64,000 nucleotides of DNA from Edaphochlamys debaryana (GCA_016858145.1 JAEHOE010000015.1:806001-870000); one strand, 5' to 3'. Counted from the stretch's first letter, positions 22,179 through 35,152 are shown. Notes: a model not told the origin generated them from the letters alone. Numbers and translations: made by a program.

Positions 22179-23789
22179 CTAGACCTCCTTGGCCGGCGCC
22201 AGGGTGACCTGGGCCACGTGCGTCGGCGGCACGGTCGGGGGCACTGCGCGGGGGCAAACGGCAACATGCATAAGCACAAGGATTGGAGGCCGGAGGAAGT
22301 CCACTGTCGCCTTTGCCCCCTTGTGGGGTCCCTCTCGTGGGTGCCAAGGCGCTGTATGTGTTTCCACACTCACCCGGCACGCCCGTGGCGGGCACGGCCA
22401 GCGCGGGCTGGTGGGTCCGCGGCTGCTGGGGCAGGATGAGGTTGCCCATGTACATGGGGGCGGGGGCCGGCGCGGAGCCCAGCACGCCTGCGGACACGGG
22501 ACGGGGAACAGAAAGGGCGAATGACGCGCGTGAGCAAGCAAGAGACGGTATAACTAAGGTAACAGGCCAGCCTGCTTGGACCCAGAAGACCTTCCGCACA
22601 GGCCATGTAAAAGCGGGCCCTGAGAGAGCTCGTCGCCTCTGCAGTTCTAACCCCCAGCCCCGCGCACCCGCGCTCTCGGCGGCGCGGCGGATGAGGATCT
22701 CGCGCGTCTCCTGGGCCATGGCGCAGGGGCCGCAGCACCAGGTGGTGAGGAAGTCGCTGCACTGGGTGCCCTGCGCGACGTGTCGTGTTGTGGGAGGGGA
22801 AGCGAAGTGCCTCCGTCAGTTGGCGCAACGGGACCCGGCAGCAGCGACAGAAGCACCAGTAGAGATGTTTGCCGAAGTGCGCCCGCCAGCTCTGCTGCCC
22901 AGCCCCGCAGCAGCAACCCGCGCCCTAGCTGCTGCGTGCGCCCACATCGACCGCGGGCGTAAACCCAGGCCGCTGTACGGCCTGTACGGCAAGCAGGCCG
23001 TACCCACCTCGATGTTGTACTTGTCGCGGATGGCCCGGCGCAGGGGCATGTGCAGCAGCGCCGACCCGGGCAGCAGCGACACGCCCGGCACCACCAGGAA
23101 GCCCGTGCAGGCCGCCAGCATGTCCAGGGTCATGAAGCAGCAGGCGCCGGGGCAGAAGCGGCCCGCAAAGTGGACCGTGCCCTGAGGGAAAGAGAGGCGG
23201 CCGCGGCGGATGGGGTGCGTCAGAGAAGCTGGGGAGGGGGGTCCCGAGCCCGACGGAGCGGGAGCGGCAGAGAGGAGGGCCGCTTGCTGTCACGCACCGG
23301 CTCGCTCTGCTCGGTCAGGATGCCGAACTGCACGAACGGCATGCAGAGGGAGACGCCTGCGGGCCAGGGGCACGGGAGGTAGGGGAGAGTGGCGGTGGGC
23401 CCAGTAGACAGGGGGGCCCACAACAGTCGTGTGGGCTGACCGCGGCACCTAGGCACGCGGTGCCTGCACTCCGTCGCCTTGGGCGCCCTCCAGTCTCGTA
23501 TTTAGTATGGCGAGGTCGGCATGGCTCGACTCAGTGCCTCCTCGTAATGCGCCCACGTCTACGAGCCACCCCGCAACACCCTAGCGGCCTCTAGGCTCTG
23601 CTTACATCCCAAAGCGCCTCCGCCTGGCGCAGCGAAGCAATCGCAAAGCCCTGACGACCACTGTCCGCGGGGCCGCTCCGCATTTGCCAGGGCTGGGGCC
23701 GACATCACGGGAGGGCTTGCGGCCACAGCCTTGTTGGGCAGCAGGACCTGCTGCTGGGCCTGCTCGTCGTGGACGTCGGCAGCGCCCAT
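22179..23789 (-). CDS. PLAC8 / cell-number-regulator family Cys-rich protein
   Basis: Six exons: 23606-23789, 23298-23356, 23008-23181, 22668-22770, 22374-22487, 22179-22243; phases join to 232 residues. After a Gln/Ala-rich N-terminus the PLAC8 domain begins with WSSGLCDCF and the spliced CVSLCMPFVQFG, then FCPGACCFMTLDMLAACTGF (hydrophobic), LRRAIRDKYNIE, and the second Cys cluster CSDFLTTWCCGPCAMAQETR. These are the hallmarks of PLAC8 (plant CNR/FWL/PCR proteins; also animal placenta-specific 8). Members sit in or on membranes, form oligomers, and have been linked to organ size control, Ca2+ influx and heavy-metal export; which applies here cannot be told. The C-terminus is a Pro/Ala-rich tail without Cys. 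The first Cys of the CVSLC motif is encoded across an intron. Confidence 0.9.
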
Positions 23790-25048
23790 TTTGTTGGGTG
23801 TCGCGCTGGGAGTTGCTAGGAGTCCGTGGCAGGAGTGGTAGCTACAGCAGTTGACAGAGCAGCGCAGGGCTCTTGTATGCGGTCTACGCCGGGAGAGCAG
23901 TTGGGGGCCAAGTTGAGGCAGCTTCCATTCCATTCGTCGTGCGACCACGCGCTGTCGCACATCGCTGCAAGGCAGGGCCACAAAAGTCACCACAACACCA
24001 GGGCTACGTTGCCGGTGCTGGTCGGAGCTACTCGCAGGAAAGTAGACGGTCGTGTCGCCGGGACATGTCAACCCCACCATCGCTGCCGACCCGCGCTTGT
24101 GCCGTGCTAGCACTTAGCGGAGGATGGGACAAGGAAAGGTGCACCAGCCGCCCAGCAGGCTTCCAGCAAGCCGGGCAAGGAGGAAGCCATGCCCTGCCAT
24201 GGCAGCCATGCCCGCGGGAAGGCACCGGATGCGGCTGGTTGGCGAGGGGGCACAGCTAAACTCCACAACGACCTCCTCTGAAACCAAGCTCAACCGTGCC
24301 CTGAGACAGCAACCGATGGCAATCAGCCACAGCGAGCCACAGCCTCCTCCTGGCCACAGCTCTGCCTCCGGCGACTTTGTACGCCCCGTGTAGAGTAGCA
24401 GAGTCCAGCGTCCGTCCAGCTGAGTTGCCGAGGGGGGGCGTCACGTCGGACCCGTGCCATCCCGCAGAACCCGCGAAACCCCCGGCGCGTCATCGGCGGC
24501 ACCCGGTGGCGGGGTGCCGGTGGCGGTCCACACCTGGATTGGCAGTGATGCGGTAGTGTTGCGGACGCGGGACCCTCCATAACTACGGCCCAGAACTACG
24601 TTCCGTACCAGCACTGCACCGAGAACCGACCTGCTCCTTCGGCTCGCGCTACTGATCATTCACGATACTCGGTGATGCCTTTCACATATGAACGTTGCGA
24701 GATGCACTAACAGCTGCTTCGGGCGCAACTGCGCTTGTGCTGCGGGCATCCTCAGGCATAGCCAGTCGCAAGTCGCAGCAGGCTCGCAGTCAACGTCTAG
24801 TGGACGTTGAGAGCCTTACCGCAGCCCTGAGCCGACGGAGGTTGCGACGGAATGCTCCGGAGCTGACCTGCACGACCGAGGTGCGCAGCGGCACCGCCCC
24901 GCTTGCCGCTGCCTACTCGTTGGTAGAAGTAACAGCACAGGGAGTGTCGGGGTCCGGGCGCTATCGGCATGGCAGCGGTCGCGTGTCAAGTAACGGCGTC
25001 TGTCCACGCTGATGGCCTGCCAGGTGATGCTCTTGATATGAATGCAAG
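23790..25048. other. Divergent region between PLAC8 and membrane protein gene; possible missed 5' exons
   Basis: Promoter and 5' UTR space for the leftward PLAC8 gene and the rightward membrane protein. A plus-strand open stretch at about 24700-24990 (including DVESLTAALSRRR and YSLVEVTAQG) looks mildly protein-like and could be an ectodomain exon of the downstream gene, but I could not build a signal-peptide exon for it. Confidence 0.3.
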
Positions 25049-28000
25049 ATGAGTTCGAGTTCGGCCAGCGCGCCAGCGCCAGCGCCCTCACCCAGTCCCG
25101 GCGACAAAATCGTGAGTTGCAGCGCTCGCCCATTCAATAGACTGCCACCGCTGCAGGCACTTGTTGCGCTGCGCTTGGCGTACCCGCTTAGCAGCAGCAG
25201 CAGCAGCAGCTGTGGGGGCTGGGGTAAAGTTGGTCGGCCTTGTGTCGGTCCCCAACCCCTTCGCATCTTCCCTCCTCCCCCGAAGCTTCGGCGGCCTTAG
25301 CAACCGTGTTTGCCCCTTCTATGCTTGCAGCCATGGTGGATGCCAGGGGAGTCAACGGGGCTTCGTATCGGCGTGTTTGTGGCCCTGTGCGTGTCCGCCG
25401 TGGTGTTTGTCGCCCTCTCGCTCTACACCGTGTGGAGGTGGAGAAGATGGATGCGTGCTCGCCATGGCGGCAGGGGCCAGCGGCTGGGGAGCGATGCGGA
25501 GTCAGCGGATCTGGATAAGGACGAGGGGGTTGAGGAGGCGGAGGTGGAACTGGGGGCGGAGGGCGCGGATGGAGGACCCGCAGTCCAGTCAACTGCAGGC
25601 GAGGGCGGTGATGAGGACGATGACAGGATGACAGCAGGTGGGTCCGGCAGGGTGCAGAGTCTCAGGGCGGACCAGGGCATTGATGCGGTTTGGGAGCTTG
25701 GCGCGCCATACGAATCCCAGGCTTAGCGTTGGACTCTAGTTCTGCTACAGCCTTCCCAGACTCTCAACCCCTTCCTCCCACCGCGCCACCTCCCCTCCCA
25801 CGCAGCTCGCACCGCCTCCTCCGAGAGCCCAACAGAGAGCACTCCCTTGCGGGGGCACGAGCATAGGCCTGCCGGGCGGCACCATCGCCGGCTCGTCGAT
25901 GCATCGCCCTCGCGGCTGCACTCGCCGGGCGGCGCTGGGCACGCCTCGCCGTCCTCGGGGTCCCCGGGGGAACAGGACATCCGCCCCGCAGCCGATGCGC
26001 GCACATCCAACAAAACCACACGGGCAGGCGAAGGGCCCAAGGCCGCAAAGCCGGGGCCAGCGCGCAGTGGGGCAGAGCTGGATACCGCACATGACGACGG
26101 CTCGGCCACAGGGCTCGGCCAGACGCTCAGCGGCGGCTGGCCGGGTGCAACCCCGGCTCCGATGGGCGCCGGGCCCGGCATGGGCCTGGGTTTGGGCCTG
26201 GGCCCCATGCCGCCGCCGCATGCCCTACAAAGCATGATGGCAACGCGCGCCCTGTTCGAGTGCCAAAGCCAACGGGAGATTGAGATGCGGCTCCGAGCCG
26301 CGCTCTTTGGGCCCCTGGCCATGGCCGGCGCGCAGCCCCCGCCACAGGGGCCCACGGGTCTGCCCATACCGTCGGCAGCTGCGCCTCTCGGGCCGCCGGC
26401 AGCAGCTCCTTCACCGCTGGGGCCGCCCGGTTCCCAGGTCTCGCTCCAGACGTCCATCTCCAACGGGTCCTCCATTGACGCTGCGCTGGCGGCCGTGGCG
26501 GCGGCGCGGCAGTACGGCACGCACGGCGGGGAGCTGGAGATGGGGCGGCGTGGCACGGGCCCCGCACCGCAGCCGGCCGTTGTAGGGCTCAGCGCCCGCG
26601 ACTTGCTTACAGGCCGCATGCCTCGGCCGCAGCCGCGGCCCTGGATGCTCGCGCAGCCGCAAGCGGCAGTACCAGCAGCAGCGCCGCAGGCGGCGGGGAC
26701 AGGGGAGCGTGCCTCGGCTCCCGGGGCTGCGCGTGCGGCCTTGGCAGCCGGCGCGCTGACGGCGGCAGCAGCAGCAGGTGCGGCAGCGGCGCCGCGGGTG
26801 CCGTCCGCCGCTGCTGCGCATCTAGCAGCGGTGCCGGAGCAGCAGGAGGGTGTGGAGGGGATGTCAGAGGAGGCTGAGGCGCGGCCGCCACAAACCGCGT
26901 CGGGGCGTGCCAGCGGCAGTTGGGGCGGCGACGGGGACAGCCACACCGAAGCCCAACCGGCGCAGCAAGGCGAGGCGTCGGCAGATGTCCACGCCGCGTC
27001 ATCATCCAGCGCTCCTGCCGTTGCGACCGCCGGTGATGGCCGGGCCGCGGATGCGGGTGCGGGTGGGGAGCTGGCCGAAGCGCCGGGTGCTGCCGGTGCT
27101 GTCGAAACATCCGTTGCGGGCGAGGAGCTATCCCCGGTTGGCCCAGCGGACGCCGTTGAAGTCGCCGCTGATCCGCCAGTGGCCCCCGCCTCTGGCCCCC
27201 CTGTTGCGGCCGTGGCTGCCCCCGCCGCGCTTGCCGCCGCCCTGGCGGCGGTCGCGAGTCGCTCGGCCCTGGCTCGGCGGTCCACCGGAAAGGCGGCCAG
27301 CGGCAACGTCACACCTCGCCGGGTCACGGGCACCGCCCCCGCGGTTGAGCCAGCCGGCGGCACGACGACCGCCGGGGTCCTGGCGGCCCTTGGCCTCGAG
27401 CCCGAGGCCTCACCCGACACACAGCTGGCCGCTGCCGGTCCGCCGCCTGCGGCCTCATCCGCACGGGCACTACACGCAGCGGCGACAGCTGCCGCTGTCG
27501 GGGCCGCCGCTGGTACCACCACCGCTGCGACGGCGGCAGGCAGCGCCGACCGGCCCCATGAGCCGCCGTCGCGGACTTCGCAGGCGGGGTCCCAGCAGCC
27601 CGGGGAGGTGTACGTGCTGCCTGCCACCATCCACCCGCGCATGCTTCGGCAGCTGCGGGGCCTGCCGGGCGGCCCCGAGCCCGTGTCTCCTAGGGTCACC
27701 ACCAGCCCCAAGGCACAGCTCTCCAACAAGCTCTTCGCCATGCTCTCCCTGGACCACGAGGGCGCCGACGGGCCTGCGGCTGCGGCGGCGATGGCGACAG
27801 CGGGCCCTGCGGGCTCCGCCGCCGCCGCAGTGGCGGCGGCGGTTGGGTCTCGACCGTCGTCAGGCGGGCCGTCGGCGGCAGCAGTGACAGCACCGCCGAT
27901 GGCTGGGGCGGCGGAGTCGGCCACGTCAGTGAGCGGCCTGTCGGCATTCAGCCGCGGTAGCCTGGCGGCAGCCGACGGCGGGCTGGCGGCGCCGCAGCGG

Positions 28001-28444
28001 CAGCTGTCGAAGCCAGCGCTCCTGGCCGCTGTTGGGGCGAATAGCAGCCTTTGGAGGCTTAGGACCAGCGGTGGCGGCGTCAGCAGCAGCGGCGGCGCCC
28101 CCACCAGCGCCACCGCCAGCGTGGCGGCAGCCCTTGCCGGCCTGCCGCCGCCGAGTGAGGAGGCGTCGGGCAGCCAGCTCACTTCTGCTCCCCCCGATAC
28201 TGCGTCAAGCCGCGTGCTGGCCCCGCACATTGAGTGCGCGGCGGAGGCGGTGGAGGAGGAGCGTGGCGACCTAGAGCCGCCGGCGATGACGCCGCAGCAG
28301 TGGCCCGCGTCGGGCGCCGCTGCGGGAGGGCCCCTTGCCACGAGCGTCGCCGAGAGGCTGATGACTATGAACCCGCTTTACCGAAGCCCCAACCCTAGCG
28401 CTGGCGGCGCATGTGGATCGGAGTTGGCAACACCCCGCAGCTGA
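25049..28444 (+). CDS. Single-pass membrane protein with long Ala/Pro-rich cytosolic tail
   Basis: Exons 25049-25111, 25331-25637 and 25806-28444 join in phase to 1002 residues if the ATG at 25049 is the start. That ATG sits directly after an AG, so the exon may instead be internal, with unseen 5' exons. Layout: a Ser/Ala/Pro linker (SASAPAPAPSPSP), a transmembrane helix at about residues 32-55 (GVFVALCVSAVVFVALSLY) followed by a strongly basic stop-transfer patch (RWRRWMRARHGGR), an acidic stretch, then about 850 residues rich in Ala, Pro, Gly and Ser. More ordered-looking islands are QSMMATRALFECQSQREIEM, LSNKLFAMLSLDHEG and the C-terminal MNPLYRSPNP. This resembles the common volvocine receptor-like layout of secreted linker, one membrane span and a low-complexity tail. 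No kinase or cyclase domain is visible. Function unknown. Confidence 0.65.
25191..25211. repeat. (AGC)n microsatellite in an intron
   Basis: Seven AGC units in a row inside the second intron of the membrane protein gene. Confidence 0.9.
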
Positions 28445-29342
28445 GACAGTCGCGGCAGTCGCGGACCATCGCGAGCCACGTTATCGTGAGCTCCGATTGA
28501 AGACAACGCCATGCCGGTCGGGCTTCCACGGCCCTAGTCGTCGCCTCCACAGGCGGTGTCGGCTCAAGTTGGGCCTACGGGCAAGCCTGGCGTTGCGACC
28601 AGATGAGACAGCGTAGTGAGTGATTAGGCATCGAAAGAATGGCGCTGGGCCTGTTGTTTGAGGACAAGGCGCTCACACTCTGATACGAATTGAGTGTGGG
28701 GTCCTGATGACGCGCCTTCGGAGCATCGTTGAGGTTGATAAACTCTGGCCGTGTGGCCTTCGTTGAATCGAGCCCGAAGGTGTTTGAAGGGGCTTGGGTG
28801 GTACCGGTGGGGCTTTGGCCTCGACAAGAATGTGGTTTTGTGTGCGAGTATGGATAAGGCTCGGCGCGAAGGCTCCAGCCGACGGCGCTTGCGGTATGCG
28901 AGATTGCTTGGGCATCCCCTTTAGTACTGACCACTGACGGACTGCTGCACCTGAAGAGCGAACTGCGGGAGCACTAGCCAGCCAAGGATCAACTTCATTC
29001 TTTTGTCGAGGCTGCATACTCAAGACGTGCTTGGGCTGGCGGTGAGCCGCGGGAGGCCAATGCAGCTGATCCTAGCTAGGCAGCGATAGAGCAACTAGTA
29101 TGATCCATTATAACCACCTGGATGGCGGCACTCGGGCAGGTGCGCAATTCGGTGCGTGCTGATGACGACGAGGAGGAGGCAGGAGGAGTTATGGCGGGCA
29201 GGAAGACGGTGGTGACTGTGACGTGACTTTGAGGGATGACGGCAACGGTTTAGTAATGTCCACGCTTCAGCACTGGGCATTGGGTGCTGACCAGGGACTC
29301 GGGGAGCCAGGGAGCTCGGAGGCCGGGTTCGAAGCGATACGC

Positions 29343-29347
29343 TGTAA
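29343..29347 (+). terminator. TGTAA polyadenylation signal after the first membrane protein gene
   Basis: TGTAA about 900 bases after the stop at 28444. The intervening sequence (28445-29342) is G/T-rich on the plus strand and carries no supported exon, as expected for a long 3' UTR. Confidence 0.45.
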
Positions 29348-30355
29348 GCAGTGCTGACACAAACGTCGGCCCCACTGCCCCGTCCTGGATTGCGAAGGGC
29401 GAAGTGGGGCTGTAGCTGGTGCCCGTGTTGTCACCCAATCCCGGGCGCCATGTCCGCGGTGGGGCAGCAAGTACACCGACAAGCTCAGCTGCATCCCTCG
29501 TCATCGTTGCACACGACCCCTGGGAACACCTGATCCCCGCACAGCGTACTGTGAGCTTGCCTTCGCGCACACGGTAGACGGACCAGCATACATGCTCTGT
29601 TGTCCCTGACAGGGACTACTTGGCTGAGCTACTTTACGTTGGTGCCAGCACATCGGGGAGAGGGGGAGGCACTTGCGGTGACGCCGCGCCGGCATCGGGC
29701 CCGACAGGCGACAGCAGGCAAGACGACCAGCTCTTGTTACTCTCCGCCTGCCCAACGCAGAACCCACACGCCCTCCTGCTTATGTTCGAACTGCAGAATC
29801 CGTGACACGACACACCTACGCTACCGCAACCGATACTGCGCATAACCCGCGGCGTCGCATGCCACATGGGCCATTCCTGTTGCCCAGCGGCTAGCACACC
29901 ACCATAGTCCCGTGCTGCCTACCTAACATCGTCCACGCTAAGCCTGCGTGAGGGTGCCGCGCTCTCTTCCCTCCCCTGCCATTGCTAAGCTCGCCACGCT
30001 TCACCAGCCATAAGGCAGTCCTGCTCACCAGCCAAGAGCCTAGCCCCCCGGAGTGCCCACAGCCGAGCGGTCCAGACCGCCACCCTAGTCCTCTGGCGCG
30101 AAAGCCCTCTGCGGCCCTTGCACTCTCAGCACGCGTTCAGGCCCCCGCTCTCCTACAAATGACAACATGTGCTCTGCCCTTCCCCCAGCTCTATCAGCAC
30201 TTCCAACTCCAACATCAGCCCTACCCGCACTTCAACTCCCTCGGTTCCGCAGCCCACCCTGTGCCCTCTCCCTGCTGCGCGCACGGAGCCCCTCACAGCA
30301 TCCCCACCCAACGCACACGCAATCCTTCTTCGTTAGCCTGCACTGCATTATCCCA
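29348..30355. other. Convergent intergenic stretch, OPR 3' UTR
   Basis: No supported gene. It should include the 3' UTR of the leftward OPR gene; no minus-strand TGTAA was found. Confidence 0.35.
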
Positions 30356-33300
30356 TCACCTCCAGCCCCCGCGCGATCGCGAAAAGAGCGCCCGTTGCTG
30401 ACCCGCGCCCTCGTCCGACCCCAGACCGAGCGCCGCCTGCGCCCTGGCGCGGCCCGCCGCCCCGCCCGGCCCCCGGCCCGCGCCGGCGCCGCCCGACAGC
30501 TCACAGAAGTTGTGCCCGAGCCTGTCGGCGAGATCCGGGTCCAGCTCAACGACCGCCAGGTACAGGCGGCTCCGCTCCACGGGCAGCAGCCTGCCCACCT
30601 GAGGCGCCAGCCAGCACCGCAGCAGCCGGGGCAGCCATTCGCGCGGCAGGTCTGCGCCCAGGCCCGCCAGCCCCTCCAGCGCTCCAGCCAGAGCACGGGG
30701 GTCCATGAGGGAATGCGGAGCCACCACCCCGGGCGCGCCTGTGGCGCCTGCAGGCGGCGGCGGCGGCATAGCGCGCGCCTCCACCTCGGCCACCGCCGCC
30801 GCCAGCCAGTCCGCCGGCGGCGCCAGCCGCAGCGCGCCCAGACTCGCCAGCATCACCCCCAGCGTCTGGTCAGACAGGGCGACGCCGCCACCTCCACCGC
30901 TCCGCGCTTCGCCGCCGCCGCTGCTCCCGCCGCCGCCGCCGCGGCCCAGGTGCGGCCGCACCGCCGCCAGCAGGGCCGCGGCCCAGCGGTCGGGCGGGCG
31001 CACCGAGAGGGCGGCCAGGGCCCACATGAGCATGGCGGCCTCACGCGGGCTGGCCTCCGCCAGCGTCGGCGCCGAGGCGGCCCAGAAGCGCTGCAGCCAG
31101 TCCGTGGTGAGGCCCGAGGCGCGCCACGTGGCCGTGCCGGTGCCCACGGTAGCCTCCGCCTCGGCGCCGCCGGGGCTGCCGTTGGGGCTACCGTTGGCGG
31201 TGCTGCGGGACGCCGACGTGCCGTTGGTAGCGGCCGGAGCGGGCGCAGCGGGAGCCGGCTGCGGCGGAGCCGGCCTGCTGGCGGCTGGCTTGTTTGCGGC
31301 CTGGTGGACAGCCGCTGAAGGCTGGGCCTGCGGCTGTGGTTGCGGCTGGGGTTGGGGTGGCGGCTGGGCCTGGAGCTCCAGGGCGTCCATTCGCTGGTTC
31401 TGCTGGCGCTGGGCCTGCAGGCTCTGGCGCAGCTCCTCCTGGCGAATGGCGTTGCGGCCGCTGCGGAGGAACTCGTCCATGGAACTAGCGGGGCCCACGC
31501 CGGCGGAGGCGGCGGCGCGGCGGCGGCTCTCGGCGGCGGCGCGGCGGCGCGCACGGGCCGCGCGGACGGACCCCACCGCCGCCAGGGCAATCGCGTGCAG
31601 CAGCGGCGCCAGGTGCCGTACGTGCGGCGGGTACGGCACCGCCGCCAGCGCGATCCGGCCGTACTGCCGGGCAAGATCGTGCGTCCATGCCGCCAGGTCC
31701 GTGCCGCGAGCGGGCGACAAGTGCTCTGGCATGAGCATGCCCACCGCCGACAGCGTCATCACAAGCTCCTCCACCGAGCAAGGCGCCGCCGCTGCCACCG
31801 CTGCCGCCGCTGGCGGCGCCGCTGCGTCTGGCCCCGCCGCCGCCGCCGCCTTCGCGCCTGCGACGGCGGCCTTGCCGGAGCGGCGGTAGACCGCCTGCAG
31901 CTGCACGACGAGCCAGTCCAGCGGCTGAGCCAGGCGCCGCTGCTGCTGCCTGACCGCCGCCGCTACCGCCGCCGCCGCGGCGGAGGCGGCCGGCAGGTCC
32001 GATGCGGACCCCGCCAAGAAGTCGTCCTCCAAGTCCAGGCTCATCCGAACCTCCAGCGCCGCCGGCATCGCCTCCGCTGCGCCGCCGCCGCCTCCGTCAG
32101 CCGCCGCGACCTCGCCATAGTCCGCCTGTCGCGCCATGCTCCGAAGCAGCAGCGCGCCGCCGTACACTACCTGCGCCAGCTCACACAAGCCATAGCTGGC
32201 GCGCCGGAGGTACGCCGACTCAACCAGCGCCGCCACCGCCGGGGTCAGCTCGGCCGAGGGCGCGAGCCGGGGCCCGAGTGCGCCAAGGCCTCGTGCCAGG
32301 GCTGCCGTCTCCGGCGGCGCCAGGGTGCTGCTGTGGCGGCGCAGCCACGCCGCCAGTCGGTCCTGGAGCTCGGTTGGGAGGGCTAAGCCTAACCGCATGG
32401 CCGCCCAGACCGCGTTGGCTTGGCCCTGGGGCGTCAGGTCCAGCGCGACGGAGCTCCAGAGCCGGCAGAGCGCCGCGGCTTCGGGTTTGCTGAGCAGGGC
32501 GGAGTCGGGCGGGGAGGCCAGAGCGGCCGCGGGGGAGGAGGGCAGCGGCGGGGAGGAGGCGGTGAGGGGCTCGCAGGCGAGGGTGGCGAGGGACCACAGC
32601 GTGACTGACACGTCCTGCGGCGCGGGCGTGCTGTGCTGCGCCGCCTCCAGCACCGAGCTCAGCACGCGCCGCATGGTGCCGTGCGCCAGGCTGCCCCCCG
32701 CGTGCCGCTCGGTGACTGGCTCCTCTTCCCGTGGGGCCCGGGGGAAGGACTCGAGTTGGAGCACTCCGGGCTGCAGAGGGGGGCTGGCCTGGTTGGGCCA
32801 CAGGTGGTGCTGTTGGGGGGTGGACGCATGTTGCTGCTGGCCGGTAGGCTGCGGGTGTGGGACCCGCAGCCCCTCCACCACGCCCATCTGCGGTGGTGCG
32901 TCTGCGAGGGCCGCCGATGGATTAGTACTTGCCACCGTCGGCGCCGGCAAGGGCGACACCAGCACAACCCCCTCTTCACCATCCTCTGGCTCCGCCGCCT
33001 CCGCCTCCGCCTCGTCCGCGGCGCCCCGGCTGGCCACCGCAACCTCCGGCTGCCGAAAGGCTGCCTGCCCCTCCGCCTCCGCCTCCGCCGCCCCGAGCTT
33101 CGCCTGCCATGCCAGCGCCCACAGCACGTTGACCCGCTCCGCCAAATCCATGTACGGCAGGCAGCGCTCCAGGCAGGGTGCCACGTCATCCAGGAAGGCG
33201 GGCGGCAGGCGAAGGCGGAGCTTGCTGCAGCCCCAGAGTAGGTTGGACAGCTCTTGCGGGCTGAAGCCTGCGCGAGGGGGCGCCGAGCCGGCGACCGACG

Positions 33301-35152
33301 GCTTGCGCCCGGTGGCGGAGCGGCCACCGGCCGCGGCGGAGTCCGGGGTGGCCAGGTGGGCCGCAGCGGCTGACAGGAGGGCCCCAAACCACGCGGGCGG
33401 CGGCACAACCTGCAAGGGCCAGTCGAGCATGGCGCGGAGGCGTCGGCGCAAGGCAGGTACTTCGCGCGAGCCGGCAGATGCTGCTACCCAGTGCGGTTGC
33501 AAAGTGCATATCATGCGCCTGCTACCTGGCCCCGCCCGTTTGACATTGTGTGTGTCAAGCCCCAGTGTGTGTGGAAAACCCGATCGACCACCATGCAAGC
33601 CCACGCCTACACCACCCAGTCATCTTGTGACCCCATGCTTGCTCGCAGTGCTCGCCCTCCCCGTTCCAGGCCCTCACTCATCTCATGCTACACGGCTCGG
33701 CAATCCATCCAGCCGGCCCCTGCCCACCTGCAGCCGTGCGAGCCCATGTACGCTGTTGGCGAGCTCCTGCGGCCCTGCGCCCACGAGCCCCGACCTCAGC
33801 TGAGCCGCCAGGACCTCCCGCACCGGAAGCACCGCCACCGCTGAGGCCGACGCGGCTGCTGCAGGCGGCGAGTCTGAGGCCGCGGACGGCCCCGACGGCG
33901 ACGGGGAGGGAGGCGCCAGACCCGGGCCCGTGTGCCCCGCGTCGGCGCCGCCCAGGAGCACGCCCCACGACCACAGCAGGCTCGCCAGTTCCTGAGCCTT
34001 GAAGCCAGCGCCCCCGCTGCTGCTTCCGCTGCCGCTTGCACTTCCGCTTCCGCTGCTGCCGCCCTCGGAGACCGGTGGTGTCCCTGCGGCTGCGGCCGCC
34101 CGCAGGCGCGACGCCACGGCACGGGCATGTGCGGAGAGGAACGCGGCACTGGCAGGCCCGGATGTGGAGCCCCCTGGCGCCGCCGAGGCTCCGGCCGCTG
34201 CCACTCCGTGGAGCATGTTCGCCAGCTCCTGGGGGCGGAAGCGCCGGAGCTGGGGCTCTGCCGCGGCCGCCAGCGAGGCCAGGGCCTCGTCCCGCCCCGG
34301 CACGCCCGGCGGCCAGCGGCCCAGCGCCCATGCGCTGTTGGCGATCTGGCGCGGCTCGAAGTGGGGCAACTGGGCTGCCAGCAGGCTGAGGAGGGTGGCG
34401 AGGAGGGCACGTGTGTCCTCTGGTGTAGCAACCTCCCCTACGAGTACCGTGGCTGCGGTCGGCGAGCCCGCCGGCGTGGTGGCCCCGGGGTCGAAGCTCG
34501 CTCTGGCGGGGTCCCGGTTGCCGTTGCCTGAAGACGAGGGGGCGGCGGGAGGTGCCGCAGCGGCCAGGGCGACAGCTGCGGCGGCGTCGCTCGAAGCCAT
34601 CTGTGACAGGTGGGCGATAACGGCGCTGACGTGGATGTGGTTCATGATGTGCCCGTACTGCTTCACCAGCCGCTGCAGGCGCGGGACGTGCCGCGCCGAC
34701 TTGATCCACGACGTAAGCGCTGCGGGGTCTGGTGGACTGTCGGGGCCCGCCTGGCGACTCGGTACCCGTGGCACCTGTGTCACCTGTGGTACTGCGAAGA
34801 TGGAAGCGGATGCCGCCTTGCGGCCAGGGGCAAAATGGGTGGGGGCCTCCCGGCCGGATGTGCTGGCGTCAGCGTGCGGTGCCCCCGGTCGCCGCTCGTG
34901 GTGCTGGTCGCCTCCGCCATGGCCAGAAGCGTGATGCCGCCGATCGAGAGGGAACGAGGCTACAGCCGGGCTGCGACTGGAGCTTGGCTGACTGGGTTGT
35001 GGTAGCGCTGAGGGCTCCACGGCCGCGAGCATAGGTGGAGCGGGTGCGGGGACCACGGGAGCGTGTCGCACCGCGAGCGGGGCAGGGGAGCCGCCCATGC
35101 CTGAGCCCACGCCATCATGCGACGGCGTCAAGAGCGTCACAGTTGCGCGCAT
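30356..35152 (-). CDS. Octatricopeptide-repeat (OPR) protein, probable organelle RNA factor
   Basis: Two exons, 33728-35152 and 30356-33409, join in phase 0 to 1492 residues. The intron acceptor (pyrimidine run then TTGCAG at 33415-33410) links HGLARLQ to VVPPPAWFGALLSAAAAHL, restoring one OPR unit. OPR signatures recur: an entry segment SWIKSARHVPRLQRLVKQYG..HVSAVIAHLSQMA (about residues 147-185), FEPRQIANSAWALGRW, FRPQELANMLHGVAAAG, FKAQELASLLWSWG, GPQELANSVHGLARL, FSPQELSNLLWGCSKLRLRL, NVLWALAWQAKL and, near the end, LGVMLASLGALRLAP and LAGALEGLAGLGADLPREWL. Long Ala/Gly/Ser/Gln inserts separate them. OPR proteins bind chloroplast or mitochondrial RNA and control its stability, splicing or translation. 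The Arg/Thr/Ser/Pro-rich N-terminus fits an organelle transit peptide. No C-terminal RAP domain is recognisable. An upstream ATG with an extra small exon near 35340-35370 is an alternative start. Confidence 0.85.

Noticed and set aside
25723..28341. 872-residue open frame on the minus strand, antisense to the membrane protein gene
   Set aside because: It mirrors the Ala/Pro-rich exon; GC-rich codon bias keeps antisense frames open. There is no start context, splice support or domain, and the plus frame joins in phase to a membrane-span exon.
33410..33500. Extending the second OPR exon upstream to include residues ahead of VVPPPAW
   Set aside because: No acceptor there is in phase 0 with the donor at 33728; the acceptor at 33411-33410 is in phase and rebuilds an OPR unit.
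30705..33803. Long plus-strand frames opposite the OPR exon
   Set aside because: Arg/Ala/Gly/Ser-only composition typical of shadows; the minus frame has repeated OPR motifs.
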